A stretch of 64,000 nucleotides of DNA from the NCBI GenBank assembly GCA_030141605.1, contig JAQGDQ010000610.1, positions 62,001 to 126,000 of the forward strand, in the 5' to 3' direction. Made by a program: the position numbers and the translations under genes. Positions 50,601 through 59,600 of the stretch are shown one piece after another (position 1 is the first letter of the stretch; each line of letters opens with the position of its first letter). The notes below the pieces were generated by a model that ran no database searches, had not been told where the DNA came from, and saw only the letters and a list, made by a program, of their open reading frames with translations. The stretch is from Tubiluchus corallicola. Taxonomy: Eukaryota > Priapulida > Priapulimorpha > Priapulimorphida > Tubiluchidae.

Positions 50601-53600
50601 AATGCAAGTCAAAAAGTAAAATCCAATTCAATGCACATGTTCTAATTTAAAAAGACGTGCCTTGAGCAATTTTTCAAATATAGTTATAGTAACCTTGATC
50701 AAACTTATATTTTTCGTAAAAAATCTCACAGCTGTAATTCGTTATTGCAATTAAAATAATAATTAAACACATTTGGATACTAATGGAGTTTAATGTAACA
50801 CACCAAATCTAATTTAACTGGTTCCAGTTCATTAAATATATGTATAAAATTATTCAGTTCAACAGGTACTGGAAGAATCAGGCTGAAAAATTAGGGTTGA
50901 GCATCGAGCATTCAAATTCGATTCAAATTTTTTTTAGCCTTACTCAAGGTTCAATTTACGAACTGAGAGTTACCAGCCGCAGCAGTTACGGTATATTTTC
51001 TCACACAACTGAATAGCGATGAGCACAGCATGCTGAATTCGATTTGGACTAGCATTCAAAATGCGTTCTTTATCATTAAAATGTGTAGTTTGAAACAGCA
51101 TGCAGATTTTAGACAAATTATTAGTGTTTTTAGTGCTGAATAAAATCAAATAATAGGTATGACCTTTGTCAGACTGCTTTTTATAAGGGATTCGAAATTT
51201 TCAAAACTGAATTCCGATGAGAATGCTCACCGCTATTGATAATGTGACTCGAATTTTCAGCCAAAAAATCTTCCGACCGAGCGACAGCGGTCAGAGGATG
51301 CCACAATTTCATTTACCACAGCCATGTGCTCCTCTACTTCTGTTAAATAAGGCAAGTCTGAAAACCACGGTGGCTTGTTTGGGATGTCTTTCACGTAGAC
51401 GTACACTGTGAGTGGAGTCTCGTTACAATCTCTGCCCCCTGGTGTGTAGTCTTTGCAATACTGTTCGTCCTTACCGCCATCCTGCAAAATGCATTGTGCT
51501 CAACGGTGCAAATTCTATGCTGCTATCTAAGAATTTCAAATATAAAAATTTCACATGCAAGTTACGTATGTATATTACTAAGTATATTACGTATGTATAT
51601 TACTAAGTATATTACGTATGTACATTACTAAGTATATTGTGTATGTATATTACTAAGTATATTGCGTATGTATATTACCAAGTATATTACGTATGTACAT
51701 TACTAAGTATATTACCAAGTATATTACGTATGTATATTACTAAGCATATTACTAAGTATATTACATATGTATATTACTAAGTATATTACGTATGTATATT
51801 ACTAAGTATATTGCGTATGTATATTACTAAGTATATTACTAAGTATATTGCGTATGTATATTACTAAGTATATTACTAAGTATATTGCGTATGTATATTA
51901 CTAAGTATATTACTAAGAATATTACGTATGTACATTACTAAGTATATTACTAAGAATATTACGTATGTATATTACTAAGTATATTACGTATGTATATTAC
52001 TAAGAATATTACGTATGTATATTACTAAATATATTACTAAGTATATTACGTATGTATATTACTAAGTATATTACGTATGTACATTACTATTACATATGCA
52101 TATTACGAAGAACATGAGAAAATTTTAAAACCCAAAATGTTGCTGAAGAAACTCTGCATCAACTGAGAGAATCAGATTTTCGATCTGCCATTTTGAATTC
52201 AAGATGCTGGCGATAACGCCATTTTATAAGAGTTGTCCCTATGCTGGTATGTAAGGCTTTCAAATGTGAAAATTTCACATGCAAATTACGTATGTATATT
52301 ACTAAGTATATTACGTATGTACATTACTATTACGTATGTGTATTACTAAGAACATGAGAAAATTTTGAAACCGAAAAATGTTGCTGAAGAAACTCTGCAT
52401 CGACTGAGAGAATCAGATTTTCGATCTGCCCTTTTATATTCAAGATGCTGGCGATAACGTTACTTTATAATAAATTTCATGAAGATCATTTTGATACCAA
52501 GCTTATAGCTCTATGATATTTCTAAGCTGAGATAATCCGTGTTGAAGTTGAGGTGCAAACTACGCACTGAAAAACTTAATCTTGAGAAAATCATTGTTAA
52601 AGTTAGTCATTGTTTTTTTTTACACATTTCTACAAAAGACTTAACAACCTTACAAATGGACATTGCAAGAACACATAGATGGCCCTTTCTGACAAAGATC
52701 AGGGCTAGGCATCAAAAAATGGAAACAAAACGGCTTCTTCCAGCTAATTTCGGAGTTTGAAAATTTAGTAGGAAGTTTTTTACGATTGCATTACTATAGT
52801 TTCTAGCCAGAAAAATGGGTACTGGGTTATAAAGTTAGATTTTTCAGAATTTTTAACATTTTCTTGATAATTTGATGCCAGAACATAAAAGCTCAATATA
52901 TTACGTGTGTGTTTTTATAACACCAAAAAATGACATTTCACTAAATTTTTGGTGCATTCTACTTTGAAGCAATCATAACGTAGTTTTAACTATGCCGACT
53001 TGTGGACGGTTTTGGTTTACAAGCACACAAATGGTTTTATACTGTTATTCATTGTTTCTGTACCCCCCTAGCAAAAGGTTATACACCACGCAGCATTACA
53101 AAAAATAATTTGATTATTTACGTGTCTCGCTGCAAGTTCATATCATCATCCAATGAATCACATGTCCAGTGACATGATTCTGCTCACCTCCCTATGCCAG
53201 GACCCCTGCTCGCCGCAATACCCCAAGTACATTTATTTCTAAGGATCAATGTTGAAGTGTTTAAATCTTTCTGCGTAAAATCTAAATATGTTAACAACGC
53301 TGCAAGTTGGTGCATCTAGAACTGCAAGTTTCAATCTCTGTCAGATTTGATGATTTCTTTCTTGCGTCAGCAAACATCACAATAAATTACCTTTGCAATG
53401 GCAGCAACCTCGAGGATGGAATTCTCTTGATAATCCAACTGTTTGTTAAGATAAACAATGAAGTCGCCGCTGAAGGTGGTATAATTCCCCACGAAATATC
53501 CCGCGTTGAGGGTCTGAAAAGTTACAAGGAACTTGATAAAGTTGATTTTGTTAAAGGAAAACCGGATGATTGTGTAAACACGAGTTCAGAATAAAGTATG

Positions 53601-56600
53601 CTCTAAAATATTGAAAACTACAATAGCTTTTTTTAAATCAAAGCTTAGATTAAATAATAATTACCTCGGATACTCAAATTTCGTTAAATTTTCAAAGCTA
53701 CGCGCGGCTCAGTGAATCTACTAAAATTGGCAGCGGCGCCTTTTTGTCACGTGCGCGGGGCCGTCAAATAGAAGGCGGTACCGTGATAACCATGATCATA
53801 AACTGCAGTGTTAGTTTCATGACGTCAATTTAAACTGATGTAAGCTGGTGGTTTTTCAGCTGATGACTAATTTATTAGTACTTTTACAGCAGAACTTAAT
53901 CAAGTAATATGTATGACCTTGATGAGACTTCTTTTCATTAATGATTCGAAAATTTATTTGAATTTTATTTGAATCTAAAACTGAATTTGATTTGGATTTG
54001 AAATCTTGAAATTTGCCTTGATTCGAGTTTGAGGGTCAAAAAAATAATTCAGTCAGAATTCGCTTTCTGTATCTCACCCCAAATGGGCACTGTCAAAAGA
54101 ACAGAACGCCACCTACCGATTCGGCCAGAAAATAATGCACCATAGAGCCTTTATAGTAATCTATGTCTGTTGCGCGAGCCTGAAATACCAACGTTCCCAC
54201 AGGATCTGCCTGAAAACCATTCATTTAATGCACATTACAGACATAAGCATGTTATGATGAATGCTTTAAAGGACAGGAAAATGGCCAACCGAAGTAAGCC
54301 TCAGAAAATTCACAATAAAAAATTATATCACCTACGTATAATCTTAAGTGAATAAAGTACTCACGTTTTCGCATTTACTTCAATTTATTGTAAAATATTT
54401 CAACCGCTGCAGTGAACGATGGCGCATACATGTTTCATTTACTCCACCAATTGAAAAGCCAGCAAGTGATTGATCACGTGGCATGACATCACTGGAACAC
54501 AGTCGCAGTGAGTTCTGAGCACGTGTACTATAAAGATTTGTGTTGTGGTCCTGTGACGCCATCTAACATGGCGCCACCGTGACAGTCTCGCGGGAGTATT
54601 TAAAATGAAAACAAACAGGAAATTCTTTAAACGTGAGTATGATAAACGCTTAAGATTGCCTCTAACCGTTATAATTCTTTAGCGGAAATTTTCCGAGACT
54701 TGCTTTAACTAGGCCCTTTCTTGTTCTTTAAACCTGTTTATTTTATTTTTTTATTTAATTTATAATACATCTATGAATTGAAGTCAAGAGACTTATATGT
54801 CCATTAAAAACATCGTAAAATATATCGACAACGTATAGAAAGTAAAATTACAGGTAAAAGTAAAGAATACATGCTACATGGTTAGTAGAATATAAACGCA
54901 CAAGTAGGTGCAAATAAATTAAAAGTGCAGATAAAAAGATTAAAACTTGATTAGTATGAAAAAATTGTATAATTACGGTCAAAAATTTACATCTTACATC
55001 ATTTACCAGATCACACATTTCTAATAAATATTTTTCTAAATGTTTCTTAAATTTATTTATATTACCGGCTTAATTTTATTTTACTGGGTAAATTATTCCA
55101 CATCACAGCACCATTATACATGACAGAATGTTTCATAATGTTGGTTCCGCACATACGAATATGGAATTTGAAAACACTATTTACGAAAAAAGCTTAAAAA
55201 AGTTGAAATTTTATATCAGCTACATGCCGTCTTATTGCATACAGAGCTCGTGTTGACAGCAACAGTAACGCTGTATAAAACTTGAAAATTTGAACTCCCG
55301 TGATGACCGTTAGGCTGCAGCCATTTTAATAGTAAATCATTTGAAACAAGTTTAGATTGCATTGAAAAAATTTGAAAAAATAATCGGAACATTTCATTAA
55401 TCAAGCGGAAATATAAATTACTTTATATCCTTGGTTCCCAATCCGGGGTACTAGTACCTCGTGGGGGTACCAGCAAACACCACAAAGGGTACCTCAGAAA
55501 CCTCTTAGACAATTTTAAAATAGTAGTGTTATATAATAATCGGTGGGTGATTCAGACATCTCTGTTCACTGTGCCAACATTCATGGTTTTTAGTCAAGCT
55601 TTTGACCAATGTCCATTGCAAAGCTTTCTGTGGACTTTTTCCTGTGTGAAGCAGGCTTTTCAATGTTGGTGACAATCAAGACAAAAGCCTGAAACCGTTT
55701 TGACATGATTATCCTATAGACTAGTATAGGCTCCAGTCTGGAGCCCCTCAAGCTTTGTAATGTTCCCTAAAGAATTTGCAATACGTTCACTTCAAGCTAC
55801 GTAAATGTTGCTAAAATACAGTCAACCTCGGATATAAGGGACACTTCAGGACCAGAAAAAAACGTCCCTTATATCCGATGTCCCTTATAACCGAAGCTGA
55901 GTCAGACCGAGGGTGTATCTAGACCTGTACTTTTACCCATATTTTTATGGATTATTGCTACACAATCAGTGCAAAGCAAACAGTAAGTAGGAAGCTCCTT
56001 CAGTGATGTGAGATGTGTGTGACATCGAAAACCAAGCTGTTCGAAGGCCGAGTTTGCGAAAAATTGAGGTCAAAAATCGATCAATTTCGCTTTGATCATA
56101 GGGTCCCTTATATGCGAGGTAATTGACCTGGATTTCTATTGCGTGGGACCTGAAGATATCATCCCTGATAACCGAAAGTCCTTTATATCTAAGTACCTTA
56201 TATACGAAGATTTTTACACGGGAAAAATGTTACGAAAAATCGGGACCGCTGTTGCTGGTCACTTATAAGCAAGTACCTTATACCCGAGGTTGACTGTATA
56301 TCATGAGTAAAAGTGATTCAAGACCAATGCGAGCAAGTTAGAAGGTGGTTCCGTCTGAGGGGGCCCCATAATTTCATTACCCAAGGGGCCCAAAAGGTCA
56401 TAATTCAGCCCTGTGTACAGCGTATGATTTGAAGTAAATCACAAAACATACTTAGCACAAAAAGTGTTGACAAGACCACACCCCAAAATTAAACATTAGT
56501 GTACCTCACTAAGTTCGATTCTGCCGCTGGGTACAACTGATTGCCAAACAGGTGCATTGTTGTTAATATCCTTTACACGTAAAGAAGTAGTAAATTCAGC

Positions 56601-59600
56601 CTGAAAAATAGAAAATTTTTTGCCAATTGAATACAGTCAACACTCGTCAAACCGGACTAATGGGGGGGGGGGGGGTCCGGTTTAGCCGATTGTCCGATAT
56701 GCCTATATATGGTCTATATTATACAGAAATAATCACCTTAATAAGGCCTATATACATTGCACTATATACTGTGCACTATATACTATACTGTATATTACTT
56801 TAAAATAGTTAACCTGTGAGGATAAAGAAACTAGCGAGTGCTTTCGATGGGGTAAGCAAACTGAATTTTGGCGGGAATCGTAGCAGCCTGGGCGGCACCG
56901 CGAAGCGCTTCCGCCCCTCAATGGCTCGTGGTGAGTTGGTAGGCCGTGTGTTTAGCACTCCGGCTCGGTTGGAAATCAGTCAGTTTCCTTTACCACGGAT
57001 GACGTCCATCTTATCCGATATCCGGGCTAACGGTGTCCTGTTTAACGAGGGTCGGCTGTACTCAGTTTTTGTATCGAATAAATTAATTCCTGTCAAGTAC
57101 AGAGTTGTACATAACCACTTACTGGGGGGTGACGTAGAAGGGGAGGGGAAGAGCGGCACAGAACAATTTGTTGCATCAAAGTAATCTTCAAACAAGTGCA
57201 AATCTTTCATGCTCTCAATATTTAGTATGCATGCCTCCGATGTCTCCCACAGCCTGCAATCAACAAGGGAGTGATCGGAGAAGCGACCTCAAAGGCAGTG
57301 GCGTCGTGCTATAGGGCAGGCCGGGGGGGGGGGGGGCCGGGGCCCAATTTTTTAGAAAATGTCAAAAATTTTAAGGGTGTCAGCGGCTTGTAGTGAGACC
57401 AATAAGGTGTAAATTTTTGAGGAACGGTGAAATCTCCCACTGTAGGCATGATATGCAATTATATATACACAATTACACATAGGTATGATTATTGATTGAA
57501 TCTAATGTCTAATTGTTGCATTGATTATCCTCTGCTCTCGTGGCTATGCCACTAGGTAATTGGCCATTAGCCCTTTGCACTGGGCCAATGATATTGCTTC
57601 CCCCTTTCCTATATAAACACTTGCAGTGTTAGCTGGATTAGAAAGCCGATTGTCTCTGATTAAATTGTGATGCGTCTCCTTACACTTAGAAAAAAATTAG
57701 TCATTATCAACAGTCAAGCCTGGTCAATTGAGAAAAAAATTAGTCATTACCAACAGTCAAGCCTGGTCAATTGTCGGTGAGTGCATACCTACAGTATGTT
57801 GCAATAAATCTTAGACAGATTGGAAATCTATGTTTTCTTTTAGAAGCTGTAGATTTTGTAAAACCCAAGATTGAAAATGATTGAAAATGCGAGGAAATAT
57901 GTTGATTATTTTTTAGTTATAAAATAGGAATTTCCACGTGATTCAATATTTCTTAAGCGATGTCAAGGCAGTCCAACCTGACTTCATTTTTCAAGTCCAA
58001 CCGTGTTCCCGACCCAGGTTCTACGGCCACAACACTCATCCCTGTATCCAGCGCGTCTGTGTCTACTGTAACGTCGGCCAGCCAGTCTGAAGCCCCTAAA
58101 GGCAACACGTCCTCTTGCACAAATCTTCTGATTCCAACAGAACGAATCCAAAAGGATAATTTTTAATTTTAATTAAGTTTCTGTTATACGTTTTTAAACA
58201 GTTAAGTTCCGCCATTATATACAGTCAGGCCCCACTAATTTGTTTTGGTGCACGACGCCCCTGTCAAAACACCGGGATTAATTTTTCCAGTTGAACTGAA
58301 TCGCCTGGAAATTCAGTGGACATCAGCCTCGCCAAACACGCTGGAGCCATCCCGAAGGTCCTAGGACATGCCTTCGATCAGCATTTAAAGGACAAGAAAA
58401 GGGGTGTCTGCAGTAGATTTCAGAAAAATCGCCCGAAAAATTATATTACTTTATAGCAATTTTATGCGTATATCGTACTCGCTGTTGAAAGGACAATTGA
58501 CGGTACTGTATATATACTCTTATATCATGATACAGTGCAGAAATAGAGGCCTTGTGTGTACATATTATGCAAATAAAGATTATCATCGTCATCAAATTGC
58601 ATTAATATAACATCAGAACACATTACCATGTACGGGCCATCTGACGGAACCGAATACAGCCAAGAGATAGTGTAATGATTTCTCACCTATAGAAAACATT
58701 GTAAAGTGAATCAAAATTTATTAAACTTACAGCAAGGAATGTAAAAGACATATTTAGACTTTTTGTTAATTGGCAGCAACATCAACACAACATGTGAGCC
58801 ATGATAAGATTTGTTAACACTTTCTCAAAATCATCACACAAAGGATTAGTGCAGCTTAACCCTTATAGAGTCACCGGGGGGTAAAAAATTACCCCCAGAC
58901 TGGTTTTTTGCATTTTACCCTTTTACCATATGCATCCCAGTAAACCTTTTCTATGACTTTTTCTAAATGTTTTGTGCACAAAATACTTTCAGTTATTTAT
59001 TTTAGGCGCATTGTCTCACCATGAAATAAAAGTGAAAATGCAATATGTCAATTTTTTAAAATTGTTGAAACTTTACTTTGCCTGTCTATACATTATACGG
59101 GCAATATAACAAAATGTCAGACATTTTGTGGCCATGTCCACCTAAAAGAAGAAAGTAGTAGACAATAAATTCAAAATAACAATGATTTTTGCACGCGTGC
59201 TAGCAATGTCGGTTGTCTACAGTTATTCCAGCATAGATAAGGGAACATAACTAAGTGAATTTAAATTTCGTATTACTAGTAAGTCACATGTCTTTAAGTA
59301 GAGGTATAATGTATCCTATGGTGGTCAGCATTATGCTGTTGCTGCTTACTAATGAAACATTGCGGTTTATCAAAAGTAATTTACAAATTATGGTGGGGGT
59401 AATTTTTTACCACCCGGTTACCAAAATCGGTTGTAAAAATTGTGACCCTATAAGAGTTAAGATATAGCTGCCCAAAGGAAAGCTTGAACTCCGTAAGATT
59501 CCAAGATGCACTATTTAGTAATGGTAAACATGAATACTGTGTATGAATTATGCAAAATTATACGTGTGCTGTAACACTGAGCAAAATCTTAACAACAAGT

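Noticed and set aside
56816-57184. A 122-aa plus-strand open frame
   Set aside because: It runs across the right inverted end of a Tigger-type MITE; its length reflects a GC-rich patch, not a gene.
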